23,463 nucleotides of DNA from a virus. This document shows positions 1 to 7,759 of the stretch, one piece after another. Each line of letters starts with the position of its first letter. The stretch's first letter is position 1. The notes under the pieces are model-generated. The model was not told where the DNA came from. It was given only the letters and a program-made list of their open reading frames with translations, and ran no database searches. The stretch covers positions 1 through 23,463 of the IMG/VR virus record IMGVR_UViG_3300014914_000473, one strand, 5' to 3'. Position numbers and translations under genes: made by a program.

Positions 1-816
1 GAACTGAAGTCCCTCCTTGAGGCTGTTTCTATCCGTCGTACCAAGGACGAGATGACTGGTTTCCCTGATAGAGTTTTCATGGTTCGCGACGTGGAGATGA
101 AGGGTAAGCAGTTGGCACTGTACAAGACGCTATCAGGCGAATTGGCTGCTGGGATCTCACAAGGGACTCTAAACAACCTGTACAGCTTCCTGGAGAGTAA
201 CACGACAGCGTTGCGGCTACGTCAGGTGATGAGCCATCCTTCGTTATTAGACGAAGAAGGGGATTCTGCTAAGCACGAGGAGTGCGATCTGCTGTTAGCG
301 GAGATTTTATCTGATCCAGACGCAAAAGTTGTGATTTGGACAGAGTTCCGTAAGTCAGTTGAGTTGCTGCAAAAGAGATACGATAAATTGTATGGCGCAG
401 TTAAAATTTACGGTGGGGTGGGGAACGAGGAGCTTACCCAGATAGCGCATGATTTCGAACATGAAGACAAGCCGAGGGTAGCCGTGTGTATTCCCGCAAA
501 AGCAGGTACCGGGGTAGACTTCCTGGCGAGAGCGCGAACCGCTATCTACGTGGATCGACCGTATTCGTTTACTTTGTACAAACAGAGTATTGACAGGATA
601 CACCGGCGTGTTGCTACAGGTAAATTGTCGAAGCTGGATCGCATACGTGCTAAGCCAGCGACACTTATTTTCTTAGATGCAACGAATTCTATTGATGAGC
701 TGATTCGGGATCAATTATTAGGAAAACAGCGTATGGCAGAAGCCATTACTACCAGTACTGAAAAGTTAGTGGAACTTGGACGGGACGACCTCCTCAAATA
801 CTTGGTGACTAAGTGA
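1..816 (+). CDS. SNF2-type DEAD/H helicase, C-terminal part (5' end outside window)
   Basis: The reading frame is open from base 1, so only the last 271 residues are visible. It starts with a stretch resembling the SNF2 segment between the two RecA-like lobes (SIRRTKDEM). The second helicase lobe follows: VVIWTEFRKS is motif IV-like, CIPAKAGTGVDF is motif V, and QSIDRIHRR is motif VI with the arginine finger. Proteins of this family are ATP-driven dsDNA translocases; phage members are often linked to replication or recombination fork remodelling. The Walker A and B motifs would lie upstream of the window. An internal ATG at 52 exists, but a start there would cut the domain, so I treat the gene as 5'-partial. 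The stop overlaps the next GTG start (GTGA at 813-816), which suggests translational coupling. The helicase assignment is firm; the exact role is not known. Confidence 0.82.
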   Translation, partial: ELKSLLEAVSIRRTKDEMTGFPDRVFMVRDVEMKGKQLALYKTLSGELAAGISQGTLNNLYSFLESNTTALRLRQVMSHPSLLDEEGDSAKHEECDLLLAEILSDPDAKVVIWTEFRKSVELLQKRYDKLYGAVKIYGGVGNEELTQIAHDFEHEDKPRVAVCIPAKAGTGVDFLARARTAIYVDRPYSFTLYKQSIDRIHRRVATGKLSKLDRIRAKPATLIFLDATNSIDELIRDQLLGKQRMAEAITTSTEKLVELGRDDLLKYLVTK

Positions 817-2006
817 ATGATTCTCTAAAAAATATGATACAGACGGACGTGAACGGACATCCGGTGGCTCTTGCCAATTTGCAAGGTCTTTTTCCCATCT
901 ATTTTACAAAGGAAACCCGGTTTTCTCCTGATGACTATTTCGAGGAGATGACGGATATTTCCCGGCAGATCTGGAGTGCGTTAGGTTATGCGGGTTTACT
1001 CAACCCTTGGCATGACACGAATCATCTGAAGTTTTTGCGAATTAAACGGGATAGTTTTCGTTCGTTCCTGTATCGAATGGCCGAGATGGATGTCCATTGG
1101 AAAACCTACTGTGTATTGTCTTTCTTGATGACGGGGTACGAATGGTGGGAACGCCCCATGCAGTTATTCATACAGACGATACACTGGACGTGGGTGGGTA
1201 AGCTACGGGAGTACGTAGGTTCTCGTGTACTGCTGGATCAGGTGGCTTTCTTTATGTTGGAGTTTGTGAACCTCCAGATTGCTCACACAGGACGTGCGTA
1301 CTTTGCTAAAGGTACTTTTGTCGCACCTGATCCTGCCAAGTTGCATACAGCAGGGGTTAATAAGAGGCGTAGCAAAAGTAGCAGTGAGGAATCCTCTAAA
1401 AGGAAGCCTCCGAAATGTCTTTTGCTTTATCGCAAGATTGCTGATCGAATTAAGCAATTGGAAGTGGAGGATGTTAGCTATGTGGATTGGCTTCACGCGA
1501 AATTTAAGGAGTGCAGGGAGATTAATTCCGGTAGCGCAGTTTCAATTAACGCTATTGTTAACTTCAACTCACTGGAACCTGATTTGAAGTTGTTGAAATC
1601 CGCAGTTGCAGATCCCTGGCGAAGTGTTCGTGAATTCCTGGGGTTGTCATTTGACTGTGAGTTTCCGGATGGCAGCATACCGAAAGGATGGAGACCTTCT
1701 CATGATGATACTCCTGATACTGAGCGTATAGCGGTTATCCACGCAGATGGCTACTACCACTATAAGGATGGGACGCAGCGCAGAGGGAAACGTCACTATG
1801 CTAATAATAAGTATTTGGCGATCATGTGTACTCCGGAGAACTTTATTGATTTTAAGAGTGCGTGGGATGATTCGCGATTACTATCGGGTAATCCTTCGTG
1901 GGAGCAGTATTCGAAGTGGGGACTCTACCCTGGTATCTGGGATGAGAAGGGGTTGAACGTTTCGGTCTATCATTCGATAAATAACGTGAAGTGGAGGAGG
2001 GCGTAA
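813..2006 (+). CDS. Hypothetical Trp/aromatic-rich protein
   Basis: This is a 397-residue protein with a GTG start overlapping the helicase stop by four bases. I do not recognise the family. The first ~165 residues are rich in Trp, Phe and Tyr and look mainly helical, but there is no clear signal peptide or membrane segment. Around residues 183-200 is a basic, Ser-rich stretch (NKRRSKSSSEESSKRKPPK) that looks like a flexible linker. The C-terminal third again has many aromatics (GYYHYKDG, KWGLYPGIWDEKG). An internal ATG at 834 could be an alternative start. It lies between a helicase and a Nudix-like gene in the replication operon, so a DNA or nucleotide-related role is possible, but nothing in the sequence shows it. 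The long uninterrupted frame with tight junctions at both ends supports a real gene. Confidence 0.75.
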   Translation: MNDSLKNMIQTDVNGHPVALANLQGLFPIYFTKETRFSPDDYFEEMTDISRQIWSALGYAGLLNPWHDTNHLKFLRIKRDSFRSFLYRMAEMDVHWKTYCVLSFLMTGYEWWERPMQLFIQTIHWTWVGKLREYVGSRVLLDQVAFFMLEFVNLQIAHTGRAYFAKGTFVAPDPAKLHTAGVNKRRSKSSSEESSKRKPPKCLLLYRKIADRIKQLEVEDVSYVDWLHAKFKECREINSGSAVSINAIVNFNSLEPDLKLLKSAVADPWRSVREFLGLSFDCEFPDGSIPKGWRPSHDDTPDTERIAVIHADGYYHYKDGTQRRGKRHYANNKYLAIMCTPENFIDFKSAWDDSRLLSGNPSWEQYSKWGLYPGIWDEKGLNVSVYHSINNVKWRRA

Positions 2007-2680
2007 TGGATGCAAACGAGCAGGTGTGGGTGCTGGACGCAAAGGCTTTAAATAAATTCGAGGGATTGGAGTTGTCGAAGTTCGTAACCAGTCCTTCCGC
2101 TGTGCATTCATTCTGGCAGTCGCTGGAGCATGCGTTTTTTATGAGTAGAGGTGAAGCTGAAGTTCTCCCTGCGTACAAACAGATCATCCCTTACATGGTG
2201 TTATCGTCTCAAGGGAAATACCTCACGTATCGTCGTGCAGGCAGTGAAGCCAGGTTGTCTGATAAGTTTTCGATAGGAGCCGGTGGCCATATCAACCCGG
2301 CTGATGTTCAGGAGTTTAGGAAGCGTATGGTGTACCATGCGGCTCTTCGTGAGTTGGACGAAGAACTGGAGCTAAACGTGGGAGGTGGCAGGTTTCCCTT
2401 GAGTACTGCTGTACAGGATGGTGATCTTGGTATCCACGGACTGCTCTATGATCCTTCCGATGAGGTGGGGCGTGTACATCTGGGCCTCGTCCTGCAATTG
2501 ACACTTCCGTGGGAAACTGCGATGGAGGTTCGGATGTCCACCGAAGGCAAGGATGTGACGTGGAAGAGTTTGTCGGAATTGCATGAGGTGCCTAACTTGG
2601 AGGGGTGGTCCCATATTTTGCTTCCTTACCTGAATGACGCGATAACTACCATATCGTTGAAAGAGCTGGCGGGTGCATGA
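2006..2680 (+). CDS. Nudix-like hydrolase
   Basis: The product is 224 residues. I chose the ATG at 2006, which overlaps the previous stop (TAATG) and has a GGAGGAGG ribosome site at 1993-2000; the frame is also open from a GTG at 1991. Residues ~88-123 hold a Nudix-like signature: SIGAGGHINPAD, then a longer-than-usual spacer, then HAALRELDEELEL, which gives the RE-x-x-EE metal-binding core (R115, E116, E119, E120). Nudix enzymes hydrolyse nucleoside diphosphates linked to another group; phage members may clean up nucleotides, RNA caps or ADP-ribose. The spacer between GG and RE is longer than the classic 23-residue box, so the substrate cannot be inferred. The N-terminal ~60 residues are family-specific. 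It overlaps the next gene by four bases (ATGA). Confidence 0.72.
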   Translation: MDANEQVWVLDAKALNKFEGLELSKFVTSPSAVHSFWQSLEHAFFMSRGEAEVLPAYKQIIPYMVLSSQGKYLTYRRAGSEARLSDKFSIGAGGHINPADVQEFRKRMVYHAALRELDEELELNVGGGRFPLSTAVQDGDLGIHGLLYDPSDEVGRVHLGLVLQLTLPWETAMEVRMSTEGKDVTWKSLSELHEVPNLEGWSHILLPYLNDAITTISLKELAGA

Positions 2681-3420
2681 GTAACTGGTCTCCTTTACGC
2701 ACAAAGATCCAGGGAGGATGCCCTGCTTGTCAGGGGTCGGGTTATGTGGATTTTGAGTTGTGCAACTGTACCTTGAAGTTCAGGGCGTTTAACCGGCTTA
2801 TCAGGGGTGGCTTCCACGAACATTCGTTGGATGTCGTGAGTTCACCTGACTACATTTTGCCCGTGATGGAGTCGGGTGCGGAGGCATTTACTTATTTTAT
2901 GCAGCACCCGCTAGAAGTGTGTTCCTGGGGACACAGTTTGTATCTCTTCTCAAAAGAGAATGGACTCGGTAAGACTACGTTGGCACACTATGCGATGTAT
3001 GCGGTCTTGTGGACCTTGAGTCGTACCGAGAATTATGGGCCGAAGCGTACATACGCGTTTGAATCCATACAGTCTCTCTGTAAGAAGGAGAACGCAGGAA
3101 AACCTTATAGTACGTGGGATGCCACTATTCTGGTTATTGACGATCTTGGTGCGGAGTCGCGGAGTGCTCTGTGGAAGAAAGAGAATAACCTGGCAATGTT
3201 GCATGAGGGCCTGCATCACCGACTTGACAGGTCCTACCCTACAATTGTCACATCAAACTATACACCTACGGCACTTTCGAAGTTGTATGAAGGTGTGCTC
3301 GATTCAGTACTCGAAATACAACCCGATGGTACTATCGGTGGCCAGCGTTATCGACAGATAGAGGTTGGTGGAGAAGGTGATTTCCGTCGTAAAGACGGTT
3401 ATAGTGTGTGGCCTGTTTGA
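2677..3420 (+). CDS. dnaC: DnaC-like AAA+ ATPase, probable helicase loader
   Basis: The product is 247 residues and starts at an ATG overlapping the previous stop (ATGA). The N-terminus has a small metal-binding cluster, C15-x2-C18 and C29-x-C31, resembling the zinc-like N-terminus of DnaC/DnaI-type loaders. The ATPase core follows: a Walker A of the form KENGLGKTT at 93-101, in which the first conserved Gly is replaced by Lys; Walker B ILVIDDLGAE at 151-160; and a sensor 1 stretch IVTSNYTP at 190-197. Loaders of this family bind the DnaB helicase and place it on ssDNA. The gene directly upstream encodes no helicase, but the next gene is DnaB-like and overlaps it, which is the classic loader-helicase pairing. 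DnaA/IstB-type relatives are possible; the neighbour makes a loader most likely. Confidence 0.82.
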   Translation: MSNWSPLRTKIQGGCPACQGSGYVDFELCNCTLKFRAFNRLIRGGFHEHSLDVVSSPDYILPVMESGAEAFTYFMQHPLEVCSWGHSLYLFSKENGLGKTTLAHYAMYAVLWTLSRTENYGPKRTYAFESIQSLCKKENAGKPYSTWDATILVIDDLGAESRSALWKKENNLAMLHEGLHHRLDRSYPTIVTSNYTPTALSKLYEGVLDSVLEIQPDGTIGGQRYRQIEVGGEGDFRRKDGYSVWPV

Positions 3421-4763
3421 GAATTGACGTACGCGTAGAAGCCGAATTCCTGGCAGCTGTGATTCAGCAATCCGAGGTGATTGACCTGGACGTGTTGCGC
3501 TCGGTAGAGCCGGAACATTTTCAAGTGGATGCCTATAAGTGGATTGTGAAGATCTTCCAGGGACGTGCATGGAAGCGATTGGAATGGGACTACCTGGAGC
3601 AGGAGTTGTTGTCGGTACCGGATGACGAGACTCAGCAGCTTTATCGAAATCAGCTATGGGCATTGTACACGAAGACTTTGAAATTCGAAGAGGATGCTGA
3701 CGCCAAGTTTCGTACCTATGTCAGTTTTTGTATCTCGAATGCAAAGACCAGGGCAGCGTATGAAGGGTTTGAGCGTACGTCGAGGGTAGATTACCTTCTG
3801 GATGAATTGCAGGAGGGTGTAAGAGAAGCTCGTCATGTCGTGGAGGGTTCCAAGTTACGTTCAGTTGACTATTTTGATAATTATGATAGTCGGATGGAGC
3901 GACGGAGAAACCAGCGGGATAACCCTACGATCAACCCACGCGTACTGACGGGGATCTCCGGTCTTGATCAGCAGTTTGTAATCAAGGCACCCATGCTCGT
4001 AGATTTTCTTGCTCCATTTAAGCGGTACAAATCTATCTTTTTAAATGCTATCGGCTACGCAGCTGTTCTCCAAGGCTTCAATGTATTGCATGTTACGTAT
4101 GAGAACTCGGAAGAAATGACAATGGATCGTTACGATGCCATGTTCTCCGAATTGAATTATGACCGTATATCAAACCTTCTGCTTACACAGGCGGAGAAGG
4201 ATGCAGTTGACCATACTTTTAAGTGGATGAACCAGTGGCCCAACCGTCTTAAGATCGTTAAGGCTACCGCAGAAGAGACTACGGTTTCCGAAGTAGAAGA
4301 GGCGTTGGATCGTTTTCGTGACGTAGATGGCTGGGTACCTGATGTAGGTATATGGGACTATGTAAACATTATCGCACCCAGTGTACGCTTTAACGAAGAA
4401 CGCAGGGACCAGAAAAAGGCAGTATGGGATCTGAAACGTCATACGGAGAAGTGGGGTGTTGCAACGTTTACTGCATCGCAGGCGAATATGGAAGGTGCGA
4501 AGGCAGATCGTATGACTATTGGTCATCGAGGGAAGAGCATCGATCTCTCCCAGGCGTTTGACTTATCTATTGCGATTGACCAGACTGATGCGGAGCGTGA
4601 TGAGGGTATTATTGTGCTTAGTCCTCACTTTGTACGTGGGGGTGCTATCACTATACCCGAGGTTGTGTTAGATGCAGAGCTGGACCGTATGTCTGTCTCA
4701 CGCGAGTTGCATCGTTTATGGGAGCATGCGCAGCGAGTAAATCCTTTTATTACGGAGAGTTAG
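3408..4763 (+). CDS. dnaB: DnaB-like replicative DNA helicase with degenerate Walker A
   Basis: The product is about 450 residues. Starts at GTG 3408 or TTG 3417 are both possible; the latter overlaps the upstream stop by the TTGA pattern and neither has a strong ribosome site. The N-terminal ~150 residues match the helical DnaB N-domain in layout. The RecA-like core begins near LTGISGLDQQF (180-190). Where the P-loop belongs the sequence is LAPFKRYKS (201-209): Lys and Ser are kept but the glycines are lost. The order that follows is DnaB-like: VTYENSEEM with the catalytic-type Glu (E232), a Walker B-like VGIWDYVNII (D317), TASQAN with the conserved Gln, and a final region resembling the DNA-binding and arginine-finger part. 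It would unwind the fork with the adjacent loader and primase. ATPase activity should be confirmed because of the altered P-loop. Confidence 0.8.
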   Translation: MACLRIDVRVEAEFLAAVIQQSEVIDLDVLRSVEPEHFQVDAYKWIVKIFQGRAWKRLEWDYLEQELLSVPDDETQQLYRNQLWALYTKTLKFEEDADAKFRTYVSFCISNAKTRAAYEGFERTSRVDYLLDELQEGVREARHVVEGSKLRSVDYFDNYDSRMERRRNQRDNPTINPRVLTGISGLDQQFVIKAPMLVDFLAPFKRYKSIFLNAIGYAAVLQGFNVLHVTYENSEEMTMDRYDAMFSELNYDRISNLLLTQAEKDAVDHTFKWMNQWPNRLKIVKATAEETTVSEVEEALDRFRDVDGWVPDVGIWDYVNIIAPSVRFNEERRDQKKAVWDLKRHTEKWGVATFTASQANMEGAKADRMTIGHRGKSIDLSQAFDLSIAIDQTDAERDEGIIVLSPHFVRGGAITIPEVVLDAELDRMSVSRELHRLWEHAQRVNPFITES

Positions 4764-4773
4764 GTACTTATGT

Positions 4774-4791
4774 GAAGGACTGGTTCTTTTT
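4774..4791 (+). terminator. Weak terminator-like hairpin after dnaB
   Basis: GAAGGA (4774-4779) can pair with TTCTTT (4784-4789) across a CTGG loop, followed by two more Ts. The stem is short and includes G-T pairs, so this is at best a weak intrinsic terminator between the helicase gene and the promoter candidate. Confidence 0.2.
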
Positions 4792-4792
4792 G

Positions 4793-4823
4793 TTGACAAG
4801 TGTTGTGGTCGTATGCTAGTTAT
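4793..4823 (+). promoter_or_regulatory. Sigma70-type promoter candidate before the primase gene
   Basis: A perfect TTGACA lies at 4793-4798. A TG-C extended -10 element (TGCTAGTTAT, 4814-4823) gives a hexamer TAGTTA at 4817-4822 with an 18-base spacer. The -35 is consensus but the -10 hexamer is poor. It sits in the only sizeable gap of the window (4764-4864). The bases between it and the primase start are AT-rich and hold a small TCGT/ACGA inverted repeat at 4829-4840, with no other gene visible. It would drive the primase-onward operon using the host RNA polymerase. Confidence 0.45.
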
Positions 4824-4864
4824 ATAGTTCGTTTTTACGAGAATTTTTACGGGTAAGGTGTTTT

Positions 4865-5827
4865 TTGGACAAGTACGAGTATATCCTATCGAAGTTCCCC
4901 TCGAAGTCCCCTAATGCAAGCGGGGAGATACACACGCAATGTCCTTTTCACGACGATCACGGCCCTTCTTTTAGTATTAATACAGATAGCGGTGCTTTTG
5001 TTTGTGGTTCACCTCGTTGCGGAGTTCGTGGATCCTTCGCGTACTTTTATAAGCTTACTGAGGGTATCGAATCCTGGGCACAGGTATATCGCGATCTAAG
5101 GATTACTGAGGTCAGCCCTGACATACTGGAGTTGATTAAATCTAAACCAGACCGGAAGAAACAATACCGGATTTCAGCTTGGCCTCATCCAGATCAGGTT
5201 GAGTCTGTTCGCTCTATTCAGTATCTAACGGAGAGGGGGATAACCTCGGATATTATCGAGAGGTATGGCTTGGTATATGGTATCTCCGGTGATTGCACTG
5301 GAGTATCTATTGCCGATTCCCTCGTGATTCCTGTCTACGATCTGAACGGCGTGTTCGTTACTTTCCAGGTGAGGTATCTCGCGAAGGGTGCCCCTCTCCG
5401 CTGGCGTATGCCTTCGGGTTCGCCTGCGCAGAATGTGTTGTACGGGGGTTGGCTCGTGCAGGGAGAACCTTCTGAGTTATGGATTGTAGAGGGTGCGAGT
5501 GATGTGTGGACTATGGCATTGCTCGGTTGTCAGTCAGTAGGTCTCTTCACTAAGGAGACGAGCGCAGCTCAGTTGAATCGGTTGCGTGACCTGTGCGTGA
5601 GTAACGAGTTGACGCCGGTAATCTGTATGGACGGTGATGCAGTGACTCGCAAGAACGGGTTGGTTACCGTGGATTACGGTCTGCGTATTCATAACGAATT
5701 GTGTGCTTTTGGGCTTGATCCTGTTTTGGTTCACCTGAACGAGACCGAGGACCCAGGGGGGTTAACGGAAGAGCGTTTTCAGGAGATCAGACGTAACACG
5801 GAGGGTTTAAGTGGACGGGCGGCTTAA
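4865..5827 (+). CDS. dnaG: DnaG-type DNA primase (CHC2 zinc finger plus Toprim)
   Basis: The product is 320 residues. The start is a TTG at 4865 preceded by an AAGGTG stretch; no ATG or GTG lies nearby in frame. The N-terminal CHC2-type zinc finger has C26, H29, C47 and C52 in the expected setting (CPFHDDHGPSFSI and FVCGSPRCGVRG). Residues ~119-139 (YLTERGITSDIIERYGLVYG) match the DnaG linker between the zinc and catalytic regions. The Toprim core shows IVEGASD (E209, D213) and CMDGD (D256, D258), the acidic metal ligands. The enzyme makes RNA primers for Okazaki fragments. At 320 residues it lacks the C-terminal helicase-binding domain of cellular DnaG and any fused helicase domain, so coupling to the DnaB-like helicase must be by another route. 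It overlaps the next gene by 17 bases. Confidence 0.9.
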   Translation: MDKYEYILSKFPSKSPNASGEIHTQCPFHDDHGPSFSINTDSGAFVCGSPRCGVRGSFAYFYKLTEGIESWAQVYRDLRITEVSPDILELIKSKPDRKKQYRISAWPHPDQVESVRSIQYLTERGITSDIIERYGLVYGISGDCTGVSIADSLVIPVYDLNGVFVTFQVRYLAKGAPLRWRMPSGSPAQNVLYGGWLVQGEPSELWIVEGASDVWTMALLGCQSVGLFTKETSAAQLNRLRDLCVSNELTPVICMDGDAVTRKNGLVTVDYGLRIHNELCAFGLDPVLVHLNETEDPGGLTEERFQEIRRNTEGLSGRAA

Positions 5828-6632
5828 GCAAACATTAGAGTGGATTGCACTCGGTTTGGACAAGAGTGATCCTGCATTAGCGGCAGTTATCCGGGAGTGG
5901 GCACCTTTCTTTTTTGTATCTGCGTTGCGAGTAGCCAGGGTGACGGGTGTAGACGCGGACGACGCTCTTGGTGATATTCTTGTTGCAGTAGTGGGTGTAA
6001 ATTCTTTATACAAAAAACCCCTGTACCGGTACAAGGGTGCACTCTACCACGTTGTCGTAGAGGATGGGGTTGCTGTACACGTGAGTACACCTCCTGCTAA
6101 CCTAAAACAGCGTTTATTCTGGACAATGAAAACTAACCTGGAGTCAGTCACTATGGGTCGGATGGAGTCCATGGTTTACCATCAGGTTAAGCACCATTGT
6201 GTTAATGCAACTAAAGCTTCGTTTAGCCTGAAGCGCGGTTACGGTATTTGTCTGCACGAGGTCTCGCTTGATACGGTTGAGGAGCAGCAGGGTGAAGACT
6301 CCAACATTGATACTAGCGTCTACCCGTCTATGCGTGAGATTCGTACTTACATAAATGACATCGAGAGTGATCCTGAGAGTATGCTTTCTGTAGCACAACT
6401 GGTCGCCGGGATGACCGCAGGTATCTCAACGAAGGCGCTTGGTGTATTAACTGAGTTACTTGCGGATCCGGGTATCTCCAATGCTGGTATCAGCAGGCGT
6501 TTAACGTGCACTCACAAACAGGCAGCGGCTGCGCGTTTGGAGATTTTGCGTACTTTTATGTTGATGGAAGGGGAAGATATTTCTACACCTTGCAGGACTC
6601 CCGTGTATATAAAGGCAGATCAACTATGGTAG
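5811..6632 (+). CDS. Sigma-factor-like protein
   Basis: The product is 273 residues, starting at GTG 5811 with a GGAGGG site just upstream (5800-5805) and overlapping the primase. Residues ~28-62 (REWAPFFFVSALRVAR, then GVDADDALGDILVAVVGV) resemble sigma-70 region 2, with a DAxxxAL type helix seen in ECF and phage sigma proteins. Residues ~100-130 form another amphipathic helix region. Residues ~207-250 (ALGVLTELLADPGISNAGI, then RRLTCTHKQAAAARLEIL) look like a region 4-type helix-turn-helix. Between them is a Tyr-rich beta-like stretch. If correct, it would direct RNA polymerase to phage promoters. It ends in a seven-base overlap with the clamp gene. The similarity is by pattern only; another helix-turn-helix DNA-binding protein is possible. 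Confidence 0.5.
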   Translation: MDGRLKQTLEWIALGLDKSDPALAAVIREWAPFFFVSALRVARVTGVDADDALGDILVAVVGVNSLYKKPLYRYKGALYHVVVEDGVAVHVSTPPANLKQRLFWTMKTNLESVTMGRMESMVYHQVKHHCVNATKASFSLKRGYGICLHEVSLDTVEEQQGEDSNIDTSVYPSMREIRTYINDIESDPESMLSVAQLVAGMTAGISTKALGVLTELLADPGISNAGISRRLTCTHKQAAAARLEILRTFMLMEGEDISTPCRTPVYIKADQLW

Positions 6633-7750
6633 TGAGTGTGGTTAATAAGAAACTCGTACTGGATTACCAGTTTGGTTTGGATTTTTGCCGTGCACTGGAA
6701 AAATGCAGCCCTAAGAATGATTTCGTCTACTTCTCTTATGATGGGAATCACTTTAGTATGTTTGCCCAGTCGCACATGGCGACCGTGTACGGGGCTGCGG
6801 AGGTACAAGGTGCCCCCTCCTTCCACGCGGGAATCGATTCTCCAAAGTTCGTTGCGCTCTTTAAGAAACTATATAAAGGGAGTGACATCGTATTGAGTGC
6901 CACTGCTTCCCATCTGACAGTGACGGAAGATAATATCAAGGTACGTTTTCCAGTAACGTCATACATTAAACACGCCACCTTTCCGAAGTTTCACTACATC
7001 GAGGGGGATGAGTGTGCATGGCTGGCGAAGCATTTGCATCTGTGTGAAGAGGCCATTGGTGAGGACAAACGCTTTCCCGGTGTACTAGTTGATGCTACTT
7101 CACCTAACGTAGGGCGTGTTCTCAATTTCTCAACTTTTGCTATCAGGTCCTGTGCATACTCCTCTTTTTCATTTCCGAATGTTCGGTTTGTTGTACCCCC
7201 GGAGATGTGCATGTCGCTTGGGTTGTTCTCGAAGTCGTTAACGCATCTGATGGTGGAGTCTCAGAGATTCGGCGGCAAGCTGAAAAGCGGAGTGTACTAC
7301 TACATGTCCCTGCTTTCGGATGGGTACCCGCGCACGTATGCGGATTCGCTGGGGTTGTTGGATAGGCGTATGCAGGTTTCGCTGGATGGCCGGAAGTATG
7401 TTTTTAAGAGGGAACGTCTCCTCGAAGTATTGGATCTCGTTGCTGCCGTGGTAGGGACAGAGGAGCACTCGGTGCTTTGTTCCGTCGAAGGTGTGGATGC
7501 TGCTAATAAGCGTCCGGTATGGCTTATTAGTGCCAGTACCTATAGTGGATTGGAGGCGAGCGAGCGCGTAGAGTGTCTCACTCCGGGGCCTACTGACATG
7601 ATCCCTTTTCGGGTTAATAAAAAGCATGCGATTGGGAACATAAAAGTACACCAGGAGCACGTTGTTGTTTACGATAAGGACGAGACTCACTTGATTGTTA
7701 CCGATGAAACTTGTTCGGATGTGACGGTGTTGCTGAAGGCACCTGCATAG
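6626..7750 (+). CDS. dnaN: Beta-type DNA polymerase sliding clamp
   Basis: The product is 374 residues, close to the ~366 of bacterial beta clamps. I chose ATG 6626, which overlaps the upstream stop (ATGGTAG) with an AAAGGCAG site at 6611-6618; the frame is open 40 codons further upstream to GTG 6506, but that would overlap the sigma-like gene by 126 bases. Domain 1 shows the clamp pattern FHAGIDSPKFVALFKKL, then SDIVLSATASHLTVTEDNIK, and a FPKF segment. A second domain covers about 120-245. A third domain (about 250-374) contains IPFRVNKKHAIGNIK and ends with strands like those of beta. The clamp encircles DNA and holds the polymerase, and would be loaded by the DnaX-like protein at 12233. 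Sequence identity to beta is low, so the call rests on length and domain pattern. Confidence 0.72.
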   Translation: MVVSVVNKKLVLDYQFGLDFCRALEKCSPKNDFVYFSYDGNHFSMFAQSHMATVYGAAEVQGAPSFHAGIDSPKFVALFKKLYKGSDIVLSATASHLTVTEDNIKVRFPVTSYIKHATFPKFHYIEGDECAWLAKHLHLCEEAIGEDKRFPGVLVDATSPNVGRVLNFSTFAIRSCAYSSFSFPNVRFVVPPEMCMSLGLFSKSLTHLMVESQRFGGKLKSGVYYYMSLLSDGYPRTYADSLGLLDRRMQVSLDGRKYVFKRERLLEVLDLVAAVVGTEEHSVLCSVEGVDAANKRPVWLISASTYSGLEASERVECLTPGPTDMIPFRVNKKHAIGNIKVHQEHVVVYDKDETHLIVTDETCSDVTVLLKAPA

Positions 7751-7759
7751 GAGTTTGAA

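Noticed and set aside
6017-6038. Near-perfect 22-base palindrome centred on TGTACCGGTACA, with a looser GTAC palindrome at 6073-6088
   Set aside because: It lies inside the sigma-like coding sequence, GTAC is common throughout the window because of Tyr codons, and there is no promoter next to it; an operator cannot be supported.
6606-6613. TATATAAA before the clamp gene as a T4-like late promoter
   Set aside because: It is a single occurrence inside a coding sequence, does not match TATAAATA exactly, and a similar TATATAAA string occurs within the clamp gene itself.
6506-6625. Upstream extension of the clamp gene to GTG 6506
   Set aside because: It would overlap the sigma-like gene by 126 bases and adds residues with no clamp pattern; ATG 6626 has its own ribosome site and start-stop overlap.
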